34,227 nucleotides of DNA from Candidatus Gastranaerophilales bacterium (GCA_947594025.1 CANQDZ010000014.1:1-34227); one strand, 5' to 3'; shown: positions 1 through 8,802, numbered from the stretch's first letter. The notes: generated from the sequence alone by a model not told the origin. Program-made: numbers and translations.

Positions 1-354
1 GTTCACCCTGGTGCCTGCCTGCTTGCCCTGTACGCGATTGCGGCTAAAAATCAGGATAATTATTGGGGTATGGCAAATTTAATTTATGATAACAGACCTT
101 CAAACGAAGAGGAAATTTGGAAGCTTGCAAAAGACAAGGGTTTTGATGTCGAAAAACTGAAAAAAGATGCATATTCGAAAGAAACATACGACGAACTGCT
201 TTTGCAAATTGAATATGCAATCAATAATAAAATTGACGCTACGCCTTCATTTATAATAGATGATATTTTATATAAAGGTGCTATGCCCTATGATGAACTG
301 TTGAAAAAAACAAAACAAGCTTACAACAGGCATTTGCGTGATGACGAAAAATAA
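1..354 (+). CDS. DsbA-family thioredoxin-fold protein, C-terminal part (5' end outside window)
   Basis: The reading frame is open from base 1 without a start codon, so this is the last ~117 residues of a longer protein; an internal ATG at 70 is not the true start. The visible part begins HPGACLLALYAIAAKNQ and fits the helical insert and C-terminal half of DsbA/VKOR-linked thioredoxin folds: a His-rich helix start, a Q-x-x-x-Y-W-G-M stretch, then A-T-P-S-F-I-I-D with the cis-proline characteristic of thioredoxins and a following G-x-x-P-Y-D-E-L helix. The CxxC active site would lie upstream, outside the window. Likely role: oxidation or isomerisation of disulfides in exported proteins. Its last 14 bases overlap the downstream queH gene, so the two are probably translated together. 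Confidence 0.7.
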   Translation, partial: VHPGACLLALYAIAAKNQDNYWGMANLIYDNRPSNEEEIWKLAKDKGFDVEKLKKDAYSKETYDELLLQIEYAINNKIDATPSFIIDDILYKGAMPYDELLKKTKQAYNRHLRDDEK

Positions 355-874
355 AGTTTTACTTCATACATGTTGTGCGGTATGTTTTTCTTATCCTTTC
401 AATAAGTTGTCTTTGGAAGGATATGAAGTTATTCCGTATTTTTACAATCCAAACATTTATCCTATTGCAGAACAACAAAGACGCCTTGATGAATTAATCA
501 AGGTGGCACCCGATACTATTTTTGAAAAGAGTTCTCTTGACGATTTTTATAAAATTTCTAAAGGGCTTGAAAATGAACCCGAAAGGGGTAAAAGATGTCT
601 GAAATGCTTTAAATTAAGGCTTCAAAAAACAGCTCAAAAGGCCGTTGAACTTGGGATTTCAAATATCGCAACAACGCTTACAGTAAGTCCTCATAAAATT
701 TCATCCGACATATTTATGGCAGGCGAAGAAGCTGCCTTGGAATATGGGCTTACCTTTTTAAAGTATGATTTTAAAAAAGAAAACGGCTTTAAAATCACAC
801 AACAAATTGCACGTGAAAAAAATCTTTACAGACAACAATATTGCGGTTGTGAATATTCAATAAGAAAATTATAA
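341..874 (+). CDS. queH: Epoxyqueuosine reductase QueH
   Basis: QueH (former DUF208) performs the last step of queuosine synthesis, reducing epoxyqueuosine to queuosine in tRNA wobble positions without cobalamin. The 177-residue protein has the family Cys pattern: H-T-C-C-A-V-C near residues 9-15, R-C-L-K-C in the middle and Y-C-G-C-E-Y-S close to the C terminus; these hold the Fe-S cluster and redox cysteines. The ATG at 341 is preceded directly by an in-frame GTG at 338, which could also serve as start. The start lies inside the end of the preceding DsbA-like gene, suggesting translational coupling. The stop codon overlaps the stop of the opposite-strand gene that ends at 869. Confidence 0.93.
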   Translation: MTKNKVLLHTCCAVCFSYPFNKLSLEGYEVIPYFYNPNIYPIAEQQRRLDELIKVAPDTIFEKSSLDDFYKISKGLENEPERGKRCLKCFKLRLQKTAQKAVELGISNIATTLTVSPHKISSDIFMAGEEAALEYGLTFLKYDFKKENGFKITQQIAREKNLYRQQYCGCEYSIRKL

Positions 875-3049
875 AACACTTGTTGCTGAAGCTTCAGCTT
901 CATCTGCTTTTATTAAGGCTCTGTCAATATTTGCTTTTTGCTCCGCAGTAATTTCAGATGCACTAACTTGAGCGGGCTTTGAAGAAGGCACATATTTTCT
1001 TTTAGGCTCGGCAGCAGGTTGGCTGTTTGAGTGTTTCTGGAGCGCAGGTGCGCTTTGAGGCGCATTATTATTTAGCGGATAATTAAATACGTTGTAATTT
1101 TGAACATTGTTTGTATAATTTGGAATTTGTGCGCTTTGAGGCGCCATATTCATTCTTTGTCTTAGCGCAGGGCTGACTGTATTATTTGCATTATTTGGAA
1201 TTTGCGCCTGCTGTTGAGCTTGAGCGTTTTGAGCAAGCATATCCATTAACATTTGAGGATTATTTGAAACTTGTTGTAATAACTCGGGGTCATTTTGTAA
1301 TTTTTGTAAAACCTCAGGGTTTTCCATAAGCTTTTGAGTAAGCTCCTGTTCGCTCATTGGAATTGTGGCTTGCGGATTTTGTTTTTGGACTTTTTTAAGT
1401 TCTTTTTGTTGTTCCTTTTCAGCTTTTTTAGCTTTTGCTTCTTCTTTTTCTTTCTTGTATTCCGTTGTTTCGCCAAACACTTTTGAAGCAGCAGCTCTTA
1501 TGGGCTTAATTAGCATAGGAGATAAAACAAATAACATTGTGATAAGTCTTAATGCACCACCTGCAAAGCCTCTGATTTTTGTTTGTCCCGGTCCTTTTTC
1601 AAGACCGAATGCCATTATTTGCCCCGGAATTCTGGCTAATTTTTGCCATATAGGAGATTTTCCGTAAGTATTTCTCTTTAGCTCTTTAAATTCCTTTATA
1701 ATTGCTTGTTTATCGATATTGCTTGTTGCTTCCGCGAATTTTTGATTTAAATTTTTTAATTGTGTTCTGTAACCTTTAACGTCATTAACTCCGAGGTTTT
1801 TAAGAGAAGCCAAACCATACATTAAACTTGCGTTAACCGGCAGCATCATATATGCACCAATATCCGTTGTGATTTCGTCGCCTGCAGTTGCAATCTTTTC
1901 ACCTTTTGGAGCTTTTTGAATTTTGTTCATGATACCGACATAAATAGTAAGGGCCATTATAAGACCCATTTTTGAACGGCTTATAACACCGTTTGTAGGA
2001 GCCTCAACCGCCTTAAGCAAGAATTTTTGAAGACCCCTTCCTAAAGGAGTTTTAGCACCTTGTCCGTCAAGTATCATCATGTTTTTAACGGCAGTAAGCA
2101 TATCAACTTCATGTGTAAGTCCCAGATTAACCCTTTGCATAAAGTCTTTGTTTCTTGCGCCGTTCATAATTTCAGATATTTTTCCTTCTTTGTTAATACC
2201 AAAGAAGTCTTTAAATATGGGCATAAATTTATCTTTAACCATAAATTTAAGCTCCATATCTTTTGGATTATCGTTATAGTTTTTAAGAAGCTTAATTAAA
2301 TCGTCGGCTTCGCCTTCATGACCTGCCTGTTTAATTAAATCTCTAAGACCTTCTTCACCTTTAAAGCGTGTTCCGCCTTTTTTTACATAGCCGATTTTAG
2401 GGGCTATTTTATCCAAAAAGAAATTTTTAAGGGATAAAATGGGCTTTTTCAAAATATTTGCTGTTTTGCCAATAATTTCTTTAGACTCATTTGCTGCTTC
2501 GCCGTCTTTTAACATTTGTTGAAGGGCATCGGTAATCTCATCGCATGCCTCAAATTTGCTTCCCCTTAGCTGAGATTTAGCCACAGTCAGCTCGGCTGTC
2601 ATAAGATTTGGTCTCATGCCTGAAGAATCTTTTGCGAAAAGTTTACCCAAAGATGATTTTTTAAATTTTTCACCAACATTTTTTTTGAAAAAGTCAGACA
2701 CCTTTGATAAAGCTTTAGCACCTTTTGTATCTTTTAGGGCATTATATAAGTCATCTAATTTTTCACCCATTTTAAAGATTTGGTTATTTTTTACGGAACG
2801 TCTTAAAAGTGCGCTAAGACCAAATACAAGACCTATGGAGCCGAGAACGCTAAGAGCAATCTGCCATGGTTTCATACCGTCTGTTTCAAGAATACCGCTT
2901 GAAATACTGCCAACCATGCTGTCTTGAACTTGTTCTTTCGGGTCATAGTTTTGAACATCGGGGGGTAATTTGGCATTAACATTTTGCGGTACAACATCTT
3001 TTACCGCACCATATGATAATCTTTTGTTTGGATCCACTGAATTAATCAT
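869..3049 (-). CDS. Unrecognised membrane-associated protein with STI1-like repeats and Q/N-rich tail
   Basis: I do not recognise this 726-residue protein as a whole. The start at 3049 is chosen because AAGGA lies 5 bases upstream; the longer open frame (to 3106) has no such site. Visible parts: a short N-terminal segment with L-S-Y-G-A (residues 11-15); a clear transmembrane helix at about 62-82; a long Lys-rich alpha-helical middle; one or two further hydrophobic stretches, the last (L-I-T-M-L-F-V-L-S-P-M-L) before a charged coiled coil rich in K/E/A; then three ~10-residue repeats of the type N-P-E-V-L-Q-K-L near 575-605; then a Q/N/P-rich low-complexity tail. The repeats resemble STI1 motifs of co-chaperones and ubiquilins. 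A scaffold or chaperone-like role at the membrane is only inference. Its 3' end meets queH tail to tail with a 6-base overlap. Confidence 0.75.
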   Translation of the reverse strand: MINSVDPNKRLSYGAVKDVVPQNVNAKLPPDVQNYDPKEQVQDSMVGSISSGILETDGMKPWQIALSVLGSIGLVFGLSALLRRSVKNNQIFKMGEKLDDLYNALKDTKGAKALSKVSDFFKKNVGEKFKKSSLGKLFAKDSSGMRPNLMTAELTVAKSQLRGSKFEACDEITDALQQMLKDGEAANESKEIIGKTANILKKPILSLKNFFLDKIAPKIGYVKKGGTRFKGEEGLRDLIKQAGHEGEADDLIKLLKNYNDNPKDMELKFMVKDKFMPIFKDFFGINKEGKISEIMNGARNKDFMQRVNLGLTHEVDMLTAVKNMMILDGQGAKTPLGRGLQKFLLKAVEAPTNGVISRSKMGLIMALTIYVGIMNKIQKAPKGEKIATAGDEITTDIGAYMMLPVNASLMYGLASLKNLGVNDVKGYRTQLKNLNQKFAEATSNIDKQAIIKEFKELKRNTYGKSPIWQKLARIPGQIMAFGLEKGPGQTKIRGFAGGALRLITMLFVLSPMLIKPIRAAASKVFGETTEYKKEKEEAKAKKAEKEQQKELKKVQKQNPQATIPMSEQELTQKLMENPEVLQKLQNDPELLQQVSNNPQMLMDMLAQNAQAQQQAQIPNNANNTVSPALRQRMNMAPQSAQIPNYTNNVQNYNVFNYPLNNNAPQSAPALQKHSNSQPAAEPKRKYVPSSKPAQVSASEITAEQKANIDRALIKADEAEASATSVL

Positions 3050-3245
3050 AATATTCCTTATATAAATTAAGTTTTTCATTGCAAAAAAATTGCCCGATAC
3101 GAACAATTCAATCGATTTTTTTTAATATTTTTTAAAAAACTTAATATGATTTTTCAGGAAAAAATTCCCCAATCCGATTGCACTGGCAGGTTTACAAAAA
3201 TTGCGGTTTTAAGAATTTAAAAATTATTCTAAATATCTAATACCT

Positions 3246-3274
3246 TTGGACTATATTTTTGTTATGTTTATGAT
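3246..3274 (+). promoter_or_regulatory. Sigma70-type promoter for the GH57 gene
   Basis: TTGGAC at 3246-3251, a 17-base spacer and TATGAT at 3269-3274 give a good housekeeping promoter about 38 bases upstream of the branching-enzyme start, which has its own strong GGAGG ribosome site. Confidence 0.5.
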
Positions 3275-3311
3275 ATAAGTAATATAGATTATTATAAGCT
3301 TTGGAGGCAAT

Positions 3312-5039
3312 ATGACTAACTCAGTCGGACAATTTGTATTTATGTTACACTCACACCTGCCGTTTTATCGTAAAGCCGGCATGTGGCCGTTCGGTGAAGA
3401 ATGTTTATACGAATGTATGGCAGAAACATATGTTCCGCTACTAAATATGATATCCGAATTATATGACGAAGGAATTAAGGCAAAATTAACAGTCGGTATC
3501 ACGCCTATTCTTGCTGAACAACTTAATGATGAGCACTTAAAACAAGGATTTATTGATTATTTAGACAGACAAATTAAAGCTGTTTCAGAAGATTTGGAAA
3601 GGTACCCTGACCCTGAAGTAGCACACAGTCAACACTTAAAGTATTTGGCAAAATACTATTTTGATTGGTTTAACCACATTAAAAACCTTTTTGTCAACAA
3701 ATTTGGAAAAGACCTTATTGCAGGTTTTAAAAAATACCAAGAATTAGGATGTATTGAAATTACAACATCAGGTGCAACACACGGTTTTTCACCCCTTCTT
3801 GCAACTGATAACAACTTAAATGCTCAATTTAAAGTTGGTTCGGATACAACTAAAAGACTTTTTGGCAAAAAAGCAAAGGGATGCTGGCTTCCTGAATGCG
3901 CTTACCGTCAAGGTTATGAATTCATCGGAAAAGACGGAAAGAAAAAATGGCGTCCCGCAATTGAAGTAACTCTGCAAAACAATGACATTGAATACTTCTT
4001 TACGGAATCACATGTTATTGAAGGCGGCAATTCAATTGGAAACAGAAGGAGCATCGGTGTTTACGGAAACATTGAATATATTCCTCTGCCTGAAAGAAAA
4101 GCAACAGGATATGACACATATTCAGCATATTGGTTGCCGGATGCGCAGGTTGCAGTTATGGGAAGAAACGACAGAGCAGGTTTTCAGGTTTGGTCAGCTG
4201 CCGACGGATACCCCGGAGACGGTTGTTACAGAGAATTTCACAGAAAAGATTGCAACTCAGGCATGCATTATTGGAGAATTACTTCTTCAACAACCGATTT
4301 AGGCGACAAGATGTTGTATGACCCCGTTCTTGCAATGAGTCAGGTTAACTCAAATTCAGACCACTATACAACTTTAATTTATCACTTGTTAAATGATTAT
4401 AAAATGGCGCATAACGGAAAAGAAGGTCTTGTTATGGTTTCGTTTGATACGGAATTATACGGACACTGGTGGTTTGAAGGTGTTGAATTTATTAAACAGG
4501 TTATTAAAAAATTCCACCAATATTTACCTGAAGTGCAGATGATGACGGCAGGTGAATACCTAAAAGAACATCCCCCGGTAGAAGCTATTCAAATTCCTGA
4601 ATCTTCTTGGGGACAAGGCGGACACTTCTGGGTATGGCAAAACCACTTAACAGAGTGGATGTGGCCGATTATCCATGCGGCAGAAAAACGAATTACAAAT
4701 GTTGTTGCAAAATACGAAAAACAACCTGACAATAAGTTGTTACTAAGAGCTTTAAATCAATTGGCACGTGAAAACTTATTGCTTCAAAGTTCAGATTGGC
4801 CGTTCTTGATTACAACATGGCAAGCAAAAGATTATGCAACGGACAGATTTAGAGAACACGTTGCCCGCTTTGAAAAAATCGCTGATATGATTGAAGCAAA
4901 TTCAATTGATGAAAAGGCACTTCAAGAAATTGAGTCAATTGATAATTGTTTCAGCGAAATTGATTACAGAATTTATTTACCTATTGAAGAAGGCAAAATT
5001 CCTCAGCAAGAAAGCAAACTTGCTCCGCTTTACAAGTAG
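3312..5039 (+). CDS. GH57 1,4-alpha-glucan branching enzyme
   Basis: A 575-residue cytoplasmic glycoside hydrolase family 57 protein, most like the GH57 glycogen branching enzymes that cut alpha-1,4 glucan and re-attach it as alpha-1,6 branches. All five GH57 regions are visible: H-S-H-L-P-F (13-18), G-A-T-H-G-F (154-159), G-C-W-L-P-E-C-A-Y with nucleophile Glu195, F-D-T-E-L-Y-G-H-W-W with the acid/base Asp379, and a Trp-rich W-G-Q-G-G-H-F-W...W-M-W-P region near 433-452. Length suits the family. Start ATG follows GGAGG by a few bases. It stands alone, with its own promoter and terminator; no other glycogen genes are next to it. An amylase or 4-alpha-glucanotransferase activity cannot be excluded, since GH57 enzymes share the fold. 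Confidence 0.9.
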   Translation: MTNSVGQFVFMLHSHLPFYRKAGMWPFGEECLYECMAETYVPLLNMISELYDEGIKAKLTVGITPILAEQLNDEHLKQGFIDYLDRQIKAVSEDLERYPDPEVAHSQHLKYLAKYYFDWFNHIKNLFVNKFGKDLIAGFKKYQELGCIEITTSGATHGFSPLLATDNNLNAQFKVGSDTTKRLFGKKAKGCWLPECAYRQGYEFIGKDGKKKWRPAIEVTLQNNDIEYFFTESHVIEGGNSIGNRRSIGVYGNIEYIPLPERKATGYDTYSAYWLPDAQVAVMGRNDRAGFQVWSAADGYPGDGCYREFHRKDCNSGMHYWRITSSTTDLGDKMLYDPVLAMSQVNSNSDHYTTLIYHLLNDYKMAHNGKEGLVMVSFDTELYGHWWFEGVEFIKQVIKKFHQYLPEVQMMTAGEYLKEHPPVEAIQIPESSWGQGGHFWVWQNHLTEWMWPIIHAAEKRITNVVAKYEKQPDNKLLLRALNQLARENLLLQSSDWPFLITTWQAKDYATDRFREHVARFEKIADMIEANSIDEKALQEIESIDNCFSEIDYRIYLPIEEGKIPQQESKLAPLYK

Positions 5040-5055
5040 ATATAAAAAACATAAC

Positions 5056-5084
5056 AAAAAGGCTCCTTAATAAGGGGCCTTTTT
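5056..5084. terminator. Bidirectional intrinsic terminator
   Basis: A hairpin AAAAAGGCTCC / GGGGCCTTTTT (one G-U pair) with an A-tract on one side and a T-tract on the other. It sits between the convergent GH57 gene and rsmI and can stop transcription from both directions; it touches the rsmI stop codon. Confidence 0.85.
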
Positions 5085-5883
5085 AAATCAAACTCTTAAC
5101 TAAATTTTTATTATATCCCTTAATTTCGAATAAAATATTTGAGATATCTTTATTTGTAAGTTTAAGCTTTTTTAGCTTTTCAATATCTTCCCTAATTTGG
5201 GCTTCGTCCGTTTTTTCTTTATTTGCCCTTACAAGAACGACAAACTCGCCCTTGATTTTATCTTTTGAAGAATAATATTTTAAAATTTCATCAACTCTGC
5301 CTGAATTTATTTCTTCAAACTTTTTGGTAAGTTCACGTCCGACGGCAATATCTAAAGAGGGATTAACCTCTGAAATTGCCTTAAGTGTTTTTAAAATTCT
5401 GTTTGGACTTTCGTAAAAGACAAAATTCTCGCATTTATTTTTTGATACAATTTCTTTTATTTGAGTGTCATTTTTTGGCAAGAAACCTATAAATTTAAAG
5501 TCTTCACCTTCCCTTTCAATCGCGCTTAATAACCCTATAACCGCACAGGCACCGACAATCGGAGTGACCTTGAAGCCTTGTTTTTTAACTTCCTTAACTA
5601 ATATGTTTCCGGGGTCAGAAATTAAAGGAGTTCCCGCATCTGATACAAGAGCTACATTTTTGCCTTGTTTTAAGTATTCTAAAAACAAGTCGACTCTACG
5701 GTTTTCACTGTACTTGTGATAGGAAATAAGGCGGGTTTTAATATCGTATTTTTCGCACAAAGTGCTTGTGTTTCTCGTATCTTCGCAGGCGATTACATCA
5801 ACGTTTTTTAAAATTTCAACCGCCCTAAAAGTTATATCGGACAAATTGCCTATCGGGGTTGCGACAACAAATAGTTCTGCCAT
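5083..5883 (-). CDS. rsmI: 16S rRNA (cytidine1402-2'-O)-methyltransferase RsmI
   Basis: RsmI adds a 2'-O-methyl group to C1402 of 16S rRNA in the decoding centre. The 266-residue protein starts with the family signature A-T-P-I-G-N-L-S-D-I-T-F-R-A (residues 8-21), and carries C-E-D-T-R-N-T and L-V-S-D-A-G-T-P-L-I-S-D-P-G typical of this tetrapyrrole-methylase-fold enzyme. It is the last gene of a speB-cysS-rsmI operon: its ATG shares one base with the cysS stop (TAATG), a classic coupling arrangement. Transcription should end at the hairpin right after its stop. Confidence 0.96.
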   Translation of the reverse strand: MAELFVVATPIGNLSDITFRAVEILKNVDVIACEDTRNTSTLCEKYDIKTRLISYHKYSENRRVDLFLEYLKQGKNVALVSDAGTPLISDPGNILVKEVKKQGFKVTPIVGACAVIGLLSAIEREGEDFKFIGFLPKNDTQIKEIVSKNKCENFVFYESPNRILKTLKAISEVNPSLDIAVGRELTKKFEEINSGRVDEILKYYSSKDKIKGEFVVLVRANKEKTDEAQIREDIEKLKKLKLTNKDISNILFEIKGYNKNLVKSLI

Positions 5884-7244
5884 TACTTAACTTCCCAGCT
5901 TGTACCTTCTTTTGTATCTTTCAATATAACGTTTGACTCGTTTAAGATATCTCTTATTTCATCGGATAGAGCCCAGTTTTTTTCATCTCTTGCTTGTTTT
6001 CTTATTTTAATAACTTGAGCCATAATCTCATCAGGAAGTGCATTCTCATCCAATTCAAACCTTTTTGCAATTTTTGTCACGCAATCTTTTGTAAGCTCTT
6101 TTTTTGCAAGAGTTAAATCAAAGCCCAAGATGTCTGCAAGATAACTTAAGGTATCGTTGTCCCCTGTTTTAATCAGTGAAAATAAAACGGCAAGCGCTTT
6201 TGATGTATTTAAATCGTCATCCATTGCAGCTTTAAATTCTTCAACTGCCTTTTGGTTTATATTTCCGTCTTTACTGCCTTTTGACGCGGCATTGATAAGC
6301 CTTGTAACACCTGCTTTTGCTGCGTTAAGCGCTTCATCGTTAAATTCAACGGGCATTCTGTAATGATTTGTTATAATAAAAAATCTTATGGTGTTACTGT
6401 CATAAGCAGATGTTAAATCATCAATTGTTTTAAAATTATGCAAAGATTTTGACATCTTTTCTTTGTTAACCGTTACAAATCCGTTGTGCAAAAAGTATTT
6501 TACAAATTTACAACCGTTTGCGCATTCGCTTTGTGCAATTTCATTTTCATGGTGAGGAAAAATTAAATCCGCGCCGCCTGCGTGAATATCAATGGTATCG
6601 CCTAAGTGTTTTTTGCTCATTGCGGAGCATTCAATGTGCCAGCCGGGGCGACCCTTTCCCCATGGCGAATTATAGCCGTGCACTTCATCTTTTTTCCATA
6701 GGGCAAAATCCAAAGGACATTTTTTCTTGTCGTTTTCTTCAACACGGGCGCCTGACATAAGTTCGTCAATAGGCTGCCAAGAAAGTTTTCCGTATTCTTT
6801 GTATTTTTTTACATCAAAATATACATCACCGTCAAGCTCATACGCATAGCCTTTTTCTATCAACACCTTGACCATTTTAATCATTTCGCCCAGTGTTTTT
6901 GTTGCTCTTGGCTCAACATCGGGAGTTAAAACGTTCAAACTTTTCATGGAATTTGAAAAAGATTTATAATACCTTTCAGCTATTTCGTCAGGGCTGGCAC
7001 CTTCCGTATCGGCTTTTTTCAAGATTTTATCATCAACGTCCGTAACGTTTCTGCAATACGTAACGTCATATCCTAAAAATTTAAGGTATCTGTATAAAAT
7101 ATCCCAGGTAATATAACATCTTGCATGACCCAGGTGCGCTTTATCATAAACGGTTGGTCCGCACACATACATTTTTACTTTGTTGCCTTCTAAGGGCGTA
7201 AATTCTTCAAGTTTTCTTGAAAGTGTATTGTAAAGTTTAAGCAT
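5883..7244 (-). CDS. cysS: Cysteinyl-tRNA synthetase
   Basis: Class I aminoacyl-tRNA synthetase charging tRNA-Cys. At 453 residues it has the usual length. Visible motifs: C-G-P-T-V-Y-D at 28-34, the HIGH box as H-L-G-H (37-40), the KMSKS loop (263-267), and the zinc ligands Cys28, Cys206, His231 and Glu235 with the same spacing as in the E. coli enzyme. The gene lies 21 bases after speB and overlaps rsmI by one base, so the three form an operon. Nothing unusual is seen in the sequence. Confidence 0.98.
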   Translation of the reverse strand: MLKLYNTLSRKLEEFTPLEGNKVKMYVCGPTVYDKAHLGHARCYITWDILYRYLKFLGYDVTYCRNVTDVDDKILKKADTEGASPDEIAERYYKSFSNSMKSLNVLTPDVEPRATKTLGEMIKMVKVLIEKGYAYELDGDVYFDVKKYKEYGKLSWQPIDELMSGARVEENDKKKCPLDFALWKKDEVHGYNSPWGKGRPGWHIECSAMSKKHLGDTIDIHAGGADLIFPHHENEIAQSECANGCKFVKYFLHNGFVTVNKEKMSKSLHNFKTIDDLTSAYDSNTIRFFIITNHYRMPVEFNDEALNAAKAGVTRLINAASKGSKDGNINQKAVEEFKAAMDDDLNTSKALAVLFSLIKTGDNDTLSYLADILGFDLTLAKKELTKDCVTKIAKRFELDENALPDEIMAQVIKIRKQARDEKNWALSDEIRDILNESNVILKDTKEGTSWEVK

Positions 7245-7265
7245 AATTTGATTTTAGCATAAAAA

Positions 7266-8102
7266 TTATAAAAGCATTAAAACTTCACGAATAAGAGTGC
7301 AGGCTGCGGCTGTTGAAACCTTGCCGGGGTCAATATCGGGAGCAAGCTCTACAATATCTGCGCCTATAATGTTAAAGTTTCTAAGTTCATATAACCAGAG
7401 CAAAAGTTCGTTGTACGTAAAACCGCCTGCTTCCGGAGTGCCTGTTCCTCTCATTAAAGATGAATCAAGAACATCCAAATCTATTGTTAAAAATATATTT
7501 TTATCTTTAAATCTGTTTAATTCTTCAGGTTTTTTTAAAAGTGTATTATATTTTTTCATCATATCAAATTCGCGCTTTTCACCTGAACGAATACCAATTT
7601 GAGCAATATTTTCAAAACCGATTATGTCGGCAATTTTCTTCATAACACCCGAGTGAGTCAAGCTTTCGCCTAAATATTCATCTCTAAGGTCTGTGTGTGC
7701 ATCAAATTGAATAACTGCGAGATTTTCAAATTTATCACATACAGCCTCGATTTCGCCGTATGTAACAAGATGTTCTCCGCCTATTCCTAAAACTTTTTTG
7801 CCTTTTTTGTATATAAAATCAACGTTTTCTTTTATAATATCAAGTTGTCTTTTGGGATTTCCAAAAGGCAAATCCAAATCACCCGCATCATAAAACAGGG
7901 TATCTTCCATATCTTTTTCAAAAGTCGGAGAATATGTTTCAATGCCAATGCTTTCAAGCCTGATTGATTGAGGGGCAAACCTTGAACCGGGACGATTGCT
8001 AACGGTTGAATCCATCGGCATCCCAAGCATTACAATTTTGCTTTCATCAAAATTTTCAATTGAACCTATAAAATTTTTAGATAAGAACGGTCCCTTAAGC
8101 AT
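7266..8102 (-). CDS. speB: Agmatinase / arginase-family ureohydrolase
   Basis: A binuclear manganese ureohydrolase of 278 residues. The metal ligands are all present: G-G-E-H with His111, F-D-A-H-T-D with Asp134/His136/Asp138, and T-I-D-L-D with Asp208/Asp210. Overall it looks most like agmatinase (agmatine to putrescine and urea), the polyamine step used by bacteria that decarboxylate arginine; another guanidino substrate is possible. It is the first gene of the speB-cysS-rsmI operon. No Shine-Dalgarno site precedes the ATG; instead an extended -10 box ends only 6 bases before it, which suggests a leaderless mRNA. Confidence 0.88.
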   Translation of the reverse strand: MLKGPFLSKNFIGSIENFDESKIVMLGMPMDSTVSNRPGSRFAPQSIRLESIGIETYSPTFEKDMEDTLFYDAGDLDLPFGNPKRQLDIIKENVDFIYKKGKKVLGIGGEHLVTYGEIEAVCDKFENLAVIQFDAHTDLRDEYLGESLTHSGVMKKIADIIGFENIAQIGIRSGEKREFDMMKKYNTLLKKPEELNRFKDKNIFLTIDLDVLDSSLMRGTGTPEAGGFTYNELLLWLYELRNFNIIGADIVELAPDIDPGKVSTAAACTLIREVLMLL

Positions 8103-8108
8103 AAAAAA

Positions 8109-8137
8109 ATCATACCATGTTCATATTTTCAAAACAA
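8109..8137 (-). promoter_or_regulatory. Promoter of speB operon, start codon at predicted transcription start
   Basis: Read on the minus strand: TTGTTT (8137-8132), 17-base spacer ending in TGG, TATGAT (8114-8109), then 6 T's and the ATG. The TG before the -10 makes it an extended -10 promoter. Transcription should begin at or within a base or two of the ATG at 8102. The -35 box overlaps the -35 region of the divergent promoter for the gene at 8177. Confidence 0.55.
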
Positions 8138-8156
8138 TAAAAATTTGTAGTATAAT
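8128..8156 (+). promoter_or_regulatory. Promoter of the bifunctional-nuclease-family gene
   Basis: TTCAAA (8128-8133), 17-base spacer, perfect TATAAT (8151-8156), about 20 bases before the ATG, which has its own AGAGGG ribosome site. The -35 boxes of this promoter and the divergent speB promoter overlap, so RNA polymerase binding at one should exclude the other. Confidence 0.5.
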
Positions 8157-8176
8157 TTAATTAAGAGGGAAACAAA

Positions 8177-8683
8177 ATGCTCGAAATGAAAGTAATGGGA
8201 ATAGCACTTGATACAAGAACAGGTTCGCCTATTGTTGTATTAAATGACAAAGATAACAGAATTGCGCTGCCTATATGGATAGGCTCAGCGGAAGCAAGTT
8301 CAATAATCAGAAAAATTGAAAACATACCGCCTTCAAGACCGATGACGCATGATTTGTTTATAGATATATTTAATCAAACAGGCTATACATTGACTCACGT
8401 TGAGATAAATGATGTAACGGAAGAAACTTATTATTCTTCACTTATTCTCAAAAAAGGGGGGGGGACAATAAGAATTGATTCAAGACCATCTGATGCAATT
8501 GCAATTGCCATAAGGGCGGATGTTCCGATTTGTGTTTCACCTGAGGTTATATCAAAGGGCGGGATAACAACGAATTCTCAAAGAGATGAAGAAGAAATGC
8601 TTGAGTTTAAAAACTTTATTAAAGACGTTAAACCCTCAGATTTTGGAAAAATGATAAATAAAAATTTTGAATCCGACCAATAG
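8177..8683 (+). CDS. Bifunctional nuclease-family protein (DUF151/BFN)
   Basis: A 168-residue protein of the BFN family (DUF151), found widely in bacteria, cyanobacteria and plants; some members have RNase and DNase activity, but most are untested. Signature features: the start with V-M-G-I-A-L-D, L-P-I-W-I-G-S-A-E-A-S-S-I (near 32-44), and the core I-D-S-R-P-S-D-A-I-A-I-A-I-R. The middle contains K-K-G-G-G encoded by A6 followed by G9 (8450-8464), a striking homopolymer in such AT-rich DNA and a potential frameshift hotspot. AGAGGG lies upstream of the ATG. It is transcribed divergently from speB. Confidence 0.92.
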   Translation: MLEMKVMGIALDTRTGSPIVVLNDKDNRIALPIWIGSAEASSIIRKIENIPPSRPMTHDLFIDIFNQTGYTLTHVEINDVTEETYYSSLILKKGGGTIRIDSRPSDAIAIAIRADVPICVSPEVISKGGITTNSQRDEEEMLEFKNFIKDVKPSDFGKMINKNFESDQ

Positions 8684-8796
8684 CGTCTGATAAAAAGTTA
8701 TCGTCTCGGCAGGAGAAACTGATTTTGCTTCTTAAATAGTCTTTGCGTATGGAATATAATCCGATATGTTCGTTGCATTTATTTTTATTTTTCATA
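8684..8796. other. Intergenic stretch, no gene recognised
   Basis: Between the BFN gene and the next promoter lies sequence of more balanced base composition than its surroundings, with a small hairpin (GATAA-AAAG-TTATC at about 8689-8702) followed by CGTCTCGGCAGGAG. I see no T-tract, so it is not a standard terminator, and I do not recognise a riboswitch class. An 84-residue minus-strand frame across it ends in both flanking genes and looks non-coding. Confidence 0.3.
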
Positions 8797-8802
8797 TATA
8801 AT
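8773..8802 (+). promoter_or_regulatory. Promoter of the DUF1858 gene
   Basis: TTGCAT (8773-8778), 18-base spacer, TATAAT (8797-8802), 32 bases before the ATG at 8835. Confidence 0.5.

Noticed and set aside
70-354. A complete 94-residue gene starting at 70
   Set aside because: The frame is open to base 1 and the residues before the ATG fit the DsbA fold, so it is the tail of a larger gene.
6518-6760. Plus-strand 80-residue frame inside cysS
   Set aside because: Shadow of a well-conserved gene on the opposite strand.
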